In this document: piece after piece, positions 9,557-17,682 of the stretch
Layout of the letters: every line of letters starts with the position of its first letter
How positions within the stretch are numbered: position 1 is the first letter of the stretch
Source of the DNA: Amycolatopsis taiwanensis DSM 45107
GTDB lineage: Bacteria; Actinomycetota; Actinomycetes; Mycobacteriales; Pseudonocardiaceae
Assembly: GCF_000519205.1 (NCBI RefSeq)
Contig: NZ_JAFB01000010.1
Span: forward strand, 20,671 to 84,670
DNA: 64,000 nucleotides
Reading direction: 5' to 3'
Program-made: the position numbers and the translations under genes
Notes under the pieces: generated by a model
What the model was told of the DNA's origin: nothing
Seen by the model: the letters and a program-made list of their open reading frames with translations, nothing else
Databases searched by the model: none

Positions 9557-10171
9557 TCAGGAGCGCCAGAGGTTGACCACGCTGACGCCGACCTCGGCGA
9601 GGAGGCGGCGGGTCAGGGGCAGGCTGATCCCGATGACGCTCGACGGGTCGCCGTCGATGCCTTCCACGAACCAGCCGCCCAAGCCGTCCAAGGTGAAGCC
9701 CCCCGCGACGTTGAGCGGTTCGCCGGTCGCTACGTAGGCGTCCAGCTCCGCGGGCGTCGGATCGGCGAACCGGACCGTGGTGGATTGGGTGCCGGCGGCC
9801 TGCCGCGTGCGGCGGCCGGCTTCCAACCGCAGCACGGCGTGGCCGGTGAGCAACTCGCCGGTCCCGCCGGCCAGCTGCGTCCACCGCTTGCGGGCCACCT
9901 CGGCCTCACCCGGCTTGCCGACCAGTTCGCCGCCTGCCCACAGCATCGAGTCGCAGCCGACCACCACCGCGTCCGGGTCGGCGACCTCGTCCGCGACCGC
10001 TTCCGCCTTCGCCAGCGCCAGCGCCGCCACCAGTTCCGCGGGCGAGGGATCGGTGAGCGAAGCGGCGACGGCGTCCTCGTCGACACCGGAGACCACCACG
10101 GTCGGTTCGATCCCAGCTGCGCGCAGCACGTTCAGGCGGGCGGGGGAGGCGGAAGCGAGCACGAAACGCAC
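9557..10171 (-). CDS. maf: Maf nucleotide pyrophosphatase (house-cleaning)
   Basis: A 204-residue nucleoside triphosphate pyrophosphatase that hydrolyses non-canonical or excess nucleotides. Family motifs are FVLASASPARLNVLRAAG at the N-terminus (the S-S/A-P-R substrate loop), GVDED, and GCDSMLW in the middle. The GTG start at 10171 puts this signature at residues 2-19. In actinobacteria maf commonly sits between the carboxylase epsilon and alpha genes, as here, although both flanks have been widened by inserted material. Its 3' end is duplicated at 9209-9248. Confidence 0.93.
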   Translation of the reverse strand: MRFVLASASPARLNVLRAAGIEPTVVVSGVDEDAVAASLTDPSPAELVAALALAKAEAVADEVADPDAVVVGCDSMLWAGGELVGKPGEAEVARKRWTQLAGGTGELLTGHAVLRLEAGRRTRQAAGTQSTTVRFADPTPAELDAYVATGEPLNVAGGFTLDGLGGWFVEGIDGDPSSVIGISLPLTRRLLAEVGVSVVNLWRS

Positions 10172-10202
10172 GAGCGGCAGCGTATCGCGAGCCGGCGAGC
10201 TG

Positions 10203-11648
10203 CTACGCGACGGCGGGTTCCGGCGCGGGAGACGCCACCGGCCGGCGCGGGGTCGTCCGGCGCATGGCCAGGGCCACCAGGGCGCCGAGGACCAGCACCG
10301 CAATCGGCAGGACGAGCGTCTGCCTTGCCGCGTCGGTCAACGCGTTGGGCATGTTGCCGTGTTCGGCCGTCGCCGACGCCGTTATCCGGGCCTGCAACAG
10401 GACGCCCGTCGCCGCGCTGCCCAGCACCCCACCGACCTGGCGGGCGGTGTTCAGGATGCCGGAGGCCGCGCCGGCGAGCCGGGGCTCGACCGAGCTCATC
10501 GCCGCGTTGCTCATCGGTGCGAACACCGAGCCGGTGCCGAGACCGGCGACGAGCAGCCCCGGAATCATCGCCAGCGGGCTACTCGTCGCCCGCACCATCA
10601 CCACGACCAAGCCGAGGCCGCCGGCCAGCGCGAGCAGTCCGAAGATCACCAGGTACTTCGGGTTCGCCCGGTCCGACATCCGGCCAATGAAGGGCGCGAT
10701 GATCCCCGACAACAGGGACATCGGTGCGGTCAGCAGCCCGGCCTTGGTCGGCGTCAGGTCGAGGACCTCCTGGGTGTAGAGCACCATCGGCAGGAACATC
10801 GAGGTCATCGTGAATCCGACGGTGACCCCGACGAGCGTGCCGGCCGAGAAGTTCCGGTTGCCGAACACGTCCAGCGGAAGCAGCGGTTCCTTCCGGTTGA
10901 ACCGTTGCCAGGCAACGAAACCGATGAGCAGCACGACTCCGGCGGCGATGACCTCGAAGACGGTCACCGGGCCGGCGACCTTGCCCCAGTTGTAGTGCTG
11001 CCCGTTCTGCAGACCGAAGACGAGCAGGCAGAGCCCCGCCCCGGACAGCAGGATGCCGGGCACGTCGAAGGAATGCGAGTTCTTCGGCTGCCAGTCGGGC
11101 ACCAGGAGCACCGTCAGCACGATGCCGACGACACCCACCGGAATGTTGACGAAGAAGATCCATTGCCAGCCAAGGTGGTCCACCAGCACGCCGCCGAGCA
11201 GCGGCCCGGCGATCGTGGCCAGGCCGGCCACACCGCCCCACAGCCCCATGGCCGGCCCGCGTTTCGTGGGTGGGAACAGGTTCGTGATGAAGGCCAGCGT
11301 CTGCGGGGTCATCAGCGCCGCGCCCAGTCCCTGCACCGCGCGGGCCGCGATGAGCAGCCCGGCCGTGCCGGCCAGGCCGCAGGCCGCCGAAGCCGCGGTG
11401 AACACGACCAGCCCGGCGAGGAACACCCGCTTCGGGCCGAACCGGTCGCCGAGCCGGCTGGTGAACAGCATCGGTACCGCGTAGGCGAGCAGGTAGACGC
11501 TCATCACCCAGACCACGGAGTTCAGGTCGGTCTTGAGACCGGTCACCATGGCGGGAATGGCGATGGACACGATGGTGGTGTCCAGCAGGATCATGAAGAA
11601 ACCGATGCACAGCGCGGAAAGTGCGGCCCATGGATTAGACCGTGGCAC
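10203..11648 (-). CDS. MFS drug exporter, DHA2 (EmrB/QacA) family
   Basis: A 481-residue proton-driven exporter of the 14-helix DHA2 group. Visible motifs are LDTTIVSIAIPAM in the first helix (motif D1) and GDRFGPKRVFLAG between helices 2 and 3 (motif A). At least twelve strongly hydrophobic segments can be counted. The GTG at 11648 is preceded by AAAGGAG at suitable spacing. The PadR-type regulator 88 bp upstream on the same strand is the likely repressor, a common arrangement for drug-inducible pumps. The pair interrupts the usual accE-maf junction, which suggests later acquisition. Confidence 0.92.
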   Translation of the reverse strand: MPRSNPWAALSALCIGFFMILLDTTIVSIAIPAMVTGLKTDLNSVVWVMSVYLLAYAVPMLFTSRLGDRFGPKRVFLAGLVVFTAASAACGLAGTAGLLIAARAVQGLGAALMTPQTLAFITNLFPPTKRGPAMGLWGGVAGLATIAGPLLGGVLVDHLGWQWIFFVNIPVGVVGIVLTVLLVPDWQPKNSHSFDVPGILLSGAGLCLLVFGLQNGQHYNWGKVAGPVTVFEVIAAGVVLLIGFVAWQRFNRKEPLLPLDVFGNRNFSAGTLVGVTVGFTMTSMFLPMVLYTQEVLDLTPTKAGLLTAPMSLLSGIIAPFIGRMSDRANPKYLVIFGLLALAGGLGLVVVMVRATSSPLAMIPGLLVAGLGTGSVFAPMSNAAMSSVEPRLAGAASGILNTARQVGGVLGSAATGVLLQARITASATAEHGNMPNALTDAARQTLVLPIAVLVLGALVALAMRRTTPRRPVASPAPEPAVA

Positions 11649-11736
11649 GTAGTGTCTCCTTTGAAGATGGTGATGGGCTAGCGGCGCGGCTAGCAACGCG
11701 CCGGCTGAAGATGGCAGTGGGAGACGAATGGGTTAG

Positions 11737-12378
11737 CTAGCTTGTCTTCTCGTCTGGTCCGTCCTTTGTGTCCACAACGGACGGTCCGGGTGGTGTTGCG
11801 GTCTTGTCGTCGGGCCATGGGATCCGGCCCGATTCGAGGTCATCGATCAGTTGCTGGGTCCAGTCCAGTTCGGACTTCCGCTGGTGGTGGACGAACGCGA
11901 AGTCGATCCAGTACATCCGGGGCAGGCGCTCGTCCTCCACTTTGTCGATCACGACCTGCTCCGCCGCGACCTGTGCCCGCAGGTTCATGGCGCGCATGCG
12001 GAGTTGGTCGAGGAAGTCGTCCGGGGACAGCTCGGCGCCCGCCGACAGCGCGACGGGGTAGGGCGGGTAGTTCGGTGCCACCTCGGCCAGCATCTGCCGG
12101 GTCTGCTGGGCGAAGGTGTCCCGGCCGTGCTCGGTCATGCCGTAGACGGTGCGCTCGGGGCGGCGGCCTTGTCGCTGCGTGTCGACGACCTCGATGAGTC
12201 CCTGGCCTTCCAGGCGTTCCACGGTGTGGTACAGCGAGCCCGGCCGCAGCTTGACCCGGCGGTCCACCCGCCGTTCGCGCATGAGCTGGGTCATCTCGTA
12301 GGGATGCATGGGCCGTTCGTGCAGGAGTTCGAGGATGGCCATCGCCAGCGTGGTCAACGGTTGTTTCTCGGTCGCCAT
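11737..12378 (-). CDS. PadR-family transcriptional regulator
   Basis: 213 residues. The N-terminal winged helix shows the PadR pattern AILELLHERPMHPYEMTQLM, then LRPGSLYHTVERLEGQGLIE with a basic wing (RQGRRPERTVYGMTEHG). The C-terminal helical part provides dimerisation. It lies directly upstream of the MFS exporter in the same direction and is expected to repress it and itself. A palindromic candidate operator is at 12405-12435. Confidence 0.92.
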   Translation of the reverse strand: MATEKQPLTTLAMAILELLHERPMHPYEMTQLMRERRVDRRVKLRPGSLYHTVERLEGQGLIEVVDTQRQGRRPERTVYGMTEHGRDTFAQQTRQMLAEVAPNYPPYPVALSAGAELSPDDFLDQLRMRAMNLRAQVAAEQVVIDKVEDERLPRMYWIDFAFVHHQRKSELDWTQQLIDDLESGRIPWPDDKTATPPGPSVVDTKDGPDEKTS

Positions 12379-12404
12379 GGCTGGATCAGTCCCCCTGGAT
12401 GAGT

Positions 12405-12435
12405 CCGTATCGTTTATTCCATATGGACTATACGG
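12405..12435. promoter_or_regulatory. Candidate operator upstream of the PadR gene
   Basis: A nested palindrome lies 26 bp upstream of the padR start: outer arms CCGTAT (12405-12410) and ATACGG (12430-12435) around TCCATATGGA (12418-12427). Position and symmetry fit an autoregulated PadR repressor; binding is inferred. Confidence 0.5.
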
Positions 12436-12509
12436 TGCGGGCTAGGGAGTGTCCAGGGTGGGTGCCACGAGATTCCCGGCCCGCTTTCCGGCCGGATTAC
12501 CGACGCGTG

Positions 12510-12824
12510 AACCGGAACTTCAGGCTCCTGAACCCGCAACACGCCCGCCTGAACCCGGAACACGACCGCCTGAACCCGCAACACGGGCGCCTCAACCGGG
12601 AACACGGGCGCCTGAACCGGGAACACGGGCGCCTGAACCGGGAACATGGGCGCCTGAGCCGGGGACACGCCACGTCCCGGCGTGTCCCCGGCTCAGGTCG
12701 ATGAGTTCCGGGTTGAGGTCGACGAGTTCCGGGTTCAGGTCGACGAGTTCTGGGTTCAGGTAGATGAGTTCCGGGCTCAGGTAGATGAGTTCCGGGTCGA
12801 GGCCGATGAGTTCCGGGTTCTAGA
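12510..12824. repeat. Two-sided 21-bp repeat array with central hairpin (element E1)
   Basis: On the left are about seven 21-base units of the form CACGGGCGCCTGAACCGGGAA. On the right are about six units of the opposite sense, GAGTTCCGGGTTCAGGTCGAC. Between them is a perfect 19-bp stem (12653-12671 with 12679-12697) and a 7-base loop. The whole is an imperfect inverted repeat of about 315 bp. Because 21 is a multiple of three, spurious frames stay open in several phases; I do not call a protein here. Confidence 0.85.
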
Positions 12825-12900
12825 AGTTGACGACGCGGGCGGTGGTGTGGCTGACGGGCACGGTGTGGGTGTGCCACGACAGTTGGTCGGACTTCAGACG
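12825..12900 (-). pseudogene. Gene 3'-end remnant between two arrays
   Basis: Read on the minus strand this stretch encodes SDQLSWHTHTVPVSHTT followed by ARVVNF and a stop (codons in from about 12900 to 12822), a composition quite unlike the flanking repeats. No upstream coding sequence exists: array E2 begins immediately. It looks like the last 25 or so codons of a lost gene. Family not recognised. Confidence 0.35.
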
Positions 12901-13111
12901 GAGTCCTGAACTGGGGGCACGGCGGCCTGAAGCGGGAACTCGGTGTCCTGAACCGGGAACACGGGGTCCTGAACCGGGAACACGCCGGCCTGAACTGGGG
13001 ACACGGCGGCCTGAAGCGGGGACACGGCGGCCTGAAGCGGGAACTCGGAGTCCTGAACTGGGGACACGGGGTCCTGAAGCGGGAACACGGCGGCCTGAAG
13101 CGGGGACACGG
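12901..13111. repeat. One-sided 21-bp repeat array (element E2)
   Basis: Ten imperfect 21-base units such as CCTGAAGCGGGGACACGGCGG, alternating GGGAAC and GGGGAC variants, all in the same sense as the left half of E1. There is no mirror half; the array runs straight into the palindrome at 13119-13169. Confidence 0.85.
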
Positions 13112-13118
13112 TGTTGGG

Positions 13119-13169
13119 GCATGAGTGACCCGTTACTGCCGAAATTCGGCATGAACGGGTCACTCATGC
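13119..13169. repeat. Dispersed palindrome, copy 1 (ATGAGTGACCCGTT type)
   Basis: A nearly perfect cruciform: a 16-bp outer stem (GCATGAGTGACCCGTT at 13119-13134, complement at 13154-13169) and a 7-bp inner stem TGCCGAA/TTCGGCA around a single A. A related copy lies at 55098-55147. Recurrence of the same sequence at two unrelated intergenic sites marks it as a dispersed element and not an ordinary terminator. Confidence 0.8.
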
Positions 13170-13190
13170 GGCCGCGCGAGAAGCCGACCG

Positions 13191-13320
13191 AGGTCAGTAC
13201 GGCGCAACGCAGGTCAGTACGGCACAACGCAGGTCGGCACGGAACAAAGCAGGTCAGTGCGGAACAAAGCAGGTCAGTGCGGAACAAAGCAGGTCAGGGC
13301 GGCAGCACGGAGGTCAGCGC
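13191..13320. repeat. 20-bp tandem repeat array
   Basis: Six to seven copies of a 20-base unit, best form GTCAGTGCGGAACAAAGCAG, decaying toward the right. It is unrelated in sequence to the 21-bp family next to it. It lies downstream of accE. Confidence 0.85.
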
Positions 13321-13355
13321 GCGGCCTTGAGGAGGGCATGGAGGCAAGGACGAGG

Positions 13356-13571
13356 TCAGCGCGGCAGGGATGAGGCGCGCCACGCGCCGTCGCCCGGGCG
13401 CACCGGGCAGCCCAGCAACTTCGAGCGATCCGACCACCACGATCGCCGCGGCGGCTCCGCCGGCTCGCCACGCGGCGCCGACGCGGCGGCGGCCACGACG
13501 GCGGTCAGCGCGGCCAACTCGGCGTCATCCGGGTTACCCCGCACGATCCGCAGCAGCGGACGTTCGCTCAC
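13356..13571 (-). CDS. accE: Acyl-CoA carboxylase epsilon subunit
   Basis: A 71-residue accessory subunit that stabilises or stimulates actinobacterial acyl-CoA carboxylases. The N-terminal RPLLRIVRGNPDDAELAALTAVVA is the family signature. The middle is Ala/Pro/Glu-rich and the C-terminus contains the WWSDRSKLL segment. The GTG at 13571 is selected because TTGGAGGT lies 6 bases upstream. It follows accD on the same strand, but a degenerate repeat region of about 230 bp now separates the two, where overlap or close spacing is usual. Confidence 0.9.
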   Translation of the reverse strand: MSERPLLRIVRGNPDDAELAALTAVVAAAASAPRGEPAEPPRRSWWSDRSKLLGCPVRPGDGAWRASSLPR

Positions 13572-13579
13572 AGCTACCT

Positions 13580-13800
13580 CCAAGCTCGGCAAAAGTGCGG
13601 TCACAGTGTCGAAAACGGCCGCAGTGTCGAAAGAGCTACAGCGTTGAAACGGTCAGCTCCGAAGCGGTCACAGTGTGCATGAGCCACAGCTCCGAAGCGG
13701 TGACGGCGTGCATGAGTCACTGCGTCGAAGCGGTCACGGTGCCGAAACGGTCGCAGCGTGCATGAGTTAGAGCGTCGCATGAGTTACAGCGTCGAAAGGG
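13580..13800. repeat. Degenerate repeat region between accD and accE
   Basis: Recurring blocks of GTCGAAGCGGTCACAG and GCATGAGTCAC-like sequence (for example near 13632, 13665, 13690, 13726 and 13760) fill the gap between the accD stop and the accE start. The unit is irregular (about 20-40 bases). No gene is visible. Confidence 0.6.
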
Positions 13801-15441
13801 TCAGAGGGGGATGTTGCCGTGCTTCTTGGGCGGCAGGGTTTCCCGCTTGTCGTGCAGCATCGACAGCGCGCGGGCGACCTGGCCGCGCGTGTGCGCGGGA
13901 ACGATGACCGCGTCGACGAACCCGCGCTCGGCGGCCTCGTACGGGTTGAGCAGCGCGTCCTCGTACTCCTGGATCAGCTGCGCCCGCAGTGCCTCGACGT
14001 CCTTGCCGTCCTCCTCCGCCTTGGCCAGTGTCTTGCGGTACACGATGTTCGCCGCGCCCTGCGCGCCCATCACCGCGACCTGCGCGGTCGGCCAGGCCAG
14101 GTTCAGGTCCGCGCCGAGGTGCTTGGAGCCCATCACGTCGTACGCGCCGCCGTATGCCTTGCGGGTGATCACGGTGACCAGCGGGACCGTCGCCTCGGCA
14201 TACGCGTAGATCAGCTTCGCACCGCGCCGGATGATGCCGTTCCACTCCTGGTCGGTGCCTGGGAGGAAGCCCGGCACGTCGACGAAGGTCAACACCGGCA
14301 CGTTGAAGGCGTCACAGGTGCGCACGAAGCGCGCTGCCTTCTCCGACGCGTCGATGTCGAGGCATCCGGCGAACTGTGTCGGCTGGTTGGCCACCACGCC
14401 CACGCTGCGCCCGTCCACGCGGCCGAAACCGACCAGCACGTTCGGCGCGAACAGCTCGTGGACCTCGAGGAACTCGCCGTCGTCGAGGACCCGCGTGATC
14501 ACTTCGTGCATGTCGTAGGGCTGGTTGGGCGAGTCCGGGATCAGGGTGTTCAGCTCCAGATCGGACTCGGTCACCCCGTCGGCGATCGATTCGCCGGCCG
14601 ACGCCGCGGCATCGAAGACCGGCGGCTCGGAAAGGTTGTTCGACGGCAGGAAGGACAGCAGCTCCTTGACGTAGGAGATCGCGTCCTCCTCGTCGGTGCC
14701 CAGGTAGTGCGCGTTGCCGGACTTGGTGTTGTGCGTGCGCGCGCCACCGAGGTCCTCGAAGGTGACCTCCTCGCCGGTGACCGTCTTGACCACGTCGGGT
14801 CCGGTGATGAACATGTGCGAGGTTTGGTCCACCATCACCACGAAGTCGGTCAGCGCGGGCGAGTACACGTGGCCGCCCGCGTTCGCGCCCATGATCAGCG
14901 AGATCTGCGGGATCACTCCGGACGCCTGGGTGTTGCGGCGGAAGATCTCGCCGTAGAGGCCGAGCGAGACCACGCCCTCCTGGATGCGCGCCCCGCCGCC
15001 CTCGTTGATGCCGATGATCGGCCTTCCCGTCTTGATGGCCAGGTCCATCACCTTGACGATCTTCTCGCCGTACACCTCGCCGAGCGAGCCGCCGAAGACC
15101 GTGACGTCCTGGCTGAACACGCACACCGGGCGGCCGTCCACCGTGCCGTACCCGGTCACCACGCCGTCACCGTAGGGCCGGTTGCGTTCCTGCCCGAAGT
15201 TCGTCGAACGGTGCCGGGCCAGTGCGTCGAGCTCGACGAACGAGCCGGGGTCGAGCAGCAGGTCGATCCGCTCGCGCGCGGTTTTCTTGCCCTTGGCGTG
15301 CTGGCGTTCCACCGCCCGCGCTGACCCCGCATGCACCGCCTCGTCGTCACGGCGATACAGGTCGGCAAGCTTGCCGGCCGTGGTGTGAATGTCCGGCTCC
15401 TCCGCGGGAGGCGTTCCGATCGGCTCCGTCGCGCTGCTCAT
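13801..15441 (-). CDS. accD: Acyl-CoA carboxylase beta subunit (carboxyltransferase, AccD5/PccB type)
   Basis: Transfers the carboxyl from biotin on AccA to an acyl-CoA, most likely propionyl-CoA with some acetyl-CoA. The 546-residue crotonase-fold protein carries the N-domain oxyanion segment [14 protein letters not shown] and the C-domain [16 protein letters not shown], both typical of propionyl-CoA carboxylases. The ATG at 15441 gives the expected N-terminus ([20 protein letters not shown]). It heads the accD-accE-maf-accA group. Substrate assignment is by family resemblance only. Confidence 0.95.
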   Translation of the reverse strand: MSSATEPIGTPPAEEPDIHTTAGKLADLYRRDDEAVHAGSARAVERQHAKGKKTARERIDLLLDPGSFVELDALARHRSTNFGQERNRPYGDGVVTGYGTVDGRPVCVFSQDVTVFGGSLGEVYGEKIVKVMDLAIKTGRPIIGINEGGGARIQEGVVSLGLYGEIFRRNTQASGVIPQISLIMGANAGGHVYSPALTDFVVMVDQTSHMFITGPDVVKTVTGEEVTFEDLGGARTHNTKSGNAHYLGTDEEDAISYVKELLSFLPSNNLSEPPVFDAAASAGESIADGVTESDLELNTLIPDSPNQPYDMHEVITRVLDDGEFLEVHELFAPNVLVGFGRVDGRSVGVVANQPTQFAGCLDIDASEKAARFVRTCDAFNVPVLTFVDVPGFLPGTDQEWNGIIRRGAKLIYAYAEATVPLVTVITRKAYGGAYDVMGSKHLGADLNLAWPTAQVAVMGAQGAANIVYRKTLAKAEEDGKDVEALRAQLIQEYEDALLNPYEAAERGFVDAVIVPAHTRGQVARALSMLHDKRETLPPKKHGNIPL

Positions 15442-15488
15442 AGGACCGGAGCCTAGCCACTGGGCGCCCGGCCCGCGTGTGGCGTGGC

Positions 15489-16409
15489 CTACGTTTGGGT
15501 GCCTTTGAGCTGCTCGCGGTAGTGCTTCTTCAACTGCTCGGTGCGGTCCTCCGGCCACGGGCAGCGGATCTCGCCGTGGACCGCGGCGAAGAACAGCTCC
15601 AGCTGCGTGTGCCAGGCGGCCAGCGCGGTGACCACGTCGGCGGGCTGCTGTTGGGTCAGCTCGACCCGGACCCCGAGTCGCGGGTCGGCGGTGATCTCCC
15701 AGCGGACGAGCCCGTCGCCGCTCGAGTACTCCAGTAGCCGCGGCGCCTCGACCCTGGTGACCTGGCCCGCGGGCACGTATCCGTTGGTCGCGGGCAGCGG
15801 TGCCGCACCGCCTGGCTCGACGGGTGCGCCCCCGGTCAACACCTGCCACACCTCATCGATCGGCTTCCAGATGAGGTCGCGGGCGAAGTGGACACTGGTC
15901 CCGCTGACCTCACCCTCCCCGAGGCCGAAGCGATCGATGTAGCGCTCCATCGCCCCCAGCCACTCGGTGAACGGCTCGGCCTCGCGTCCGTCGAGCCGGG
16001 CTTGCAGCGAGTCGAGGCAGTGGTCCCAGCCCGCGGCGTGGCGGCCCGCGGCGAGCCGGGCGGCCGGGCCCCCGCCGAGGGTCTGCGAGAAGTACAGGAG
16101 GCAGCCGTCGCCGTCCGCTACGACCTCGACGCGGAACACGTCGGCGTTCCAGCGGAACACGTAGACCTTCGGCGGGTCGTATTCGAGGATCTCGCCCTCG
16201 GTCAGCTTATCGTCGACCGCGGCCTCGTCGCCGAAGCCGAACCGGATCTTGGCCCCCGTCTTCAGCTCGGTTTCGACGGTGGCCGGAAACCAGTGCGCCA
16301 TCTCCGCCGGATCGGTAACCGCCCGCCACACCTTTGCCACGGGGTGCGCCAGCCTGCGCTCGAAGCGCAAAACCGGTTTTCCGCCAAGCGTTTCCAATTC
16401 CGCGTCCAC
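15489..16409 (-). CDS. SRPBCC (AHSA1-like) protein, tandem domain
   Basis: 306 residues, about twice the length of a single AHSA1 domain. Residues 1-150 include [30 protein letters not shown], the classic start of an activator-of-Hsp90-like ligand-binding fold. A second, more diverged copy follows from about residue 165 ([18 protein letters not shown]). Its GTG start abuts the ArsR stop with no gap, so the two are translated together. Such ArsR-AHSA1 pairs are widespread; the ligand is unknown. Confidence 0.85.
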   Translation of the reverse strand: MDAELETLGGKPVLRFERRLAHPVAKVWRAVTDPAEMAHWFPATVETELKTGAKIRFGFGDEAAVDDKLTEGEILEYDPPKVYVFRWNADVFRVEVVADGDGCLLYFSQTLGGGPAARLAAGRHAAGWDHCLDSLQARLDGREAEPFTEWLGAMERYIDRFGLGEGEVSGTSVHFARDLIWKPIDEVWQVLTGGAPVEPGGAAPLPATNGYVPAGQVTRVEAPRLLEYSSGDGLVRWEITADPRLGVRVELTQQQPADVVTALAAWHTQLELFFAAVHGEIRCPWPEDRTEQLKKHYREQLKGTQT

Positions 16410-16745
16410 TTAGGACTCCTTCTTGTCGGGATTCTCGTCGTCGGGAATGGTGTCGAGATGACGTTCGAGGGCGTCGAGGCTCTCGTCCCACAGTTGCCGG
16501 TAAGGCGCCAGCCACCGGTCGATCTCCGCCAGCGGTTCCAGCCGGAGCCGATACCACCGGCGTTGAGCGTCCTGGCGTACGTCGACCAGTCCGGCTTCGC
16601 GCAGCACCTTCAGGTGCTTGGAGACGGTGGGCTGAGTCAGGGCGAGCCGCTCGACCAACTCGCCGACCGGACGCTCGCCGGTGCGGAGCAGGTCGAGGAT
16701 CTCCCGCCGTCGCGGCTCGGCCAGCACCTCGAATGTTGATGCCAC
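16410..16745 (-). CDS. ArsR-family transcriptional regulator
   Basis: A 111-residue winged-helix repressor. ASTFEVLAEPRRREILDLL and ERLALTQPTVSKHLKVLREAGLVDVR define helices 1-4 with the recognition helix. There are no metal-binding CxC motifs, so it is probably not a metal sensor. The GTG at 16745 gives the usual family N-terminus; an upstream TTG at 16781 is possible. A direct repeat GAATATA occurs at 16751 and 16767 just upstream and could be part of its operator. It is co-transcribed with the AHSA1-like gene. Confidence 0.9.
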   Translation of the reverse strand: MASTFEVLAEPRRREILDLLRTGERPVGELVERLALTQPTVSKHLKVLREAGLVDVRQDAQRRWYRLRLEPLAEIDRWLAPYRQLWDESLDALERHLDTIPDDENPDKKES

Positions 16746-16803
16746 TCCGTGAATATAGCCATGGTGGAATATAAAGGGCAAGGCGACGCTCGGCGAGGTG
16801 AGG

Positions 16804-17640
16804 TCACTTTGCGTACTGATAGACGCTGGGGGTAATCCCGTAGTAGCGCTTGAACCAGCGAGTCAGGTGGCTCTGGTCGGCGAACCCAGCCTCTGCCGCG
16901 GTCTCGGCGGGCGTACGGCCGGTGTCGAGCAGCCGGCGTGCCGCGCGCAGCCGCAGCTGACGCTGGTAGTCGCTGGGGGCGAACCCATATGCGGCGACAA
17001 ATCCGCGATGCAGGGCAAAGCGGCTGCATCCGGCCACTGTGGACAATTCGTCGGCGCTCACGTCCTCGGCGAACGCGGCGTCCAGGTACTCACGCGCACG
17101 CCGCACCTCGGCCCGGACGGCCGGGCGCTGGGCGACGCCAGGCGGGCGGGTGGCGCCACGATGGACCAGCGCGCGGACCGCGTCGACGAGCGCCTCGTCC
17201 TGCGCGAGACGGTTTCCCTCACGCAGCGTGCCGTGCACGCGACGCAATGCGTCGAACAGCACGGGATCGTCCAGGACGGGTTCGGCGAACAACGGCAGCC
17301 CGGCCGGGTGCTCGGCGATGTCGGCGAGCACGCCGGCGATGAGGTCCAGTCCGATGTGGACCATGCGGTAGGTGAACCCGTGCTCCACCGCGGAATGCCC
17401 GTCGTGCGGCTCGTCCGGGTTGAAGGCCATCACCATCCCGGTGGCGCTGGTCCGCGCCGCACCGCGGCAGGTGAACGCCTGCGCGCCGGACTCGGTCAAC
17501 CCGAACGAGTAGGTGTCGTGACTGTGCCGGTGGTACACGTGCTGCTCGAAATGCGCGTGCATGGCCTCCAGCGGCCGATCGCCGGCCCGCCAGTAGTTTG
17601 CCCAGTCCGTTAATAGATCTCCTCTCCTCACATGGGCCAT
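16804..17640 (-). CDS. AraC-family transcriptional regulator
   Basis: 278 residues from ATG 17640 (GTG codons at 17649 and 17631 are alternatives). An N-terminal cupin-like sensing domain (HRHSHDTYSFGLTESG, FNPDEPHDGH) is followed by two helix-turn-helix units at about residues 180-275, including ETAAEAGFADQSHLTRWFKR, the AraC signature. The pattern matches AraC proteins that control amino-acid exporters or resistance genes. It is divergent from the DUF2000 gene, its likely target. Confidence 0.88.
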   Translation of the reverse strand: MAHVRRGDLLTDWANYWRAGDRPLEAMHAHFEQHVYHRHSHDTYSFGLTESGAQAFTCRGAARTSATGMVMAFNPDEPHDGHSAVEHGFTYRMVHIGLDLIAGVLADIAEHPAGLPLFAEPVLDDPVLFDALRRVHGTLREGNRLAQDEALVDAVRALVHRGATRPPGVAQRPAVRAEVRRAREYLDAAFAEDVSADELSTVAGCSRFALHRGFVAAYGFAPSDYQRQLRLRAARRLLDTGRTPAETAAEAGFADQSHLTRWFKRYYGITPSVYQYAK

Positions 17641-17682
17641 TATCCGCACGAGCGTTCAAGACAGGGCCGTCAGCATGGAAGG

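Noticed and set aside
12414-13330. Several open frames of 84-167 codons through arrays E1, E2 and the 20-bp repeat
   Set aside because: Repeat-driven frames on both strands, overlapping each other, with no family similarity.
13819-15324. Plus-strand open frame of 501 codons antisense to accD
   Set aside because: High-GC shadow; rich in Arg/Val/His/Asp with no recognisable domain, while accD on the other strand is certain.
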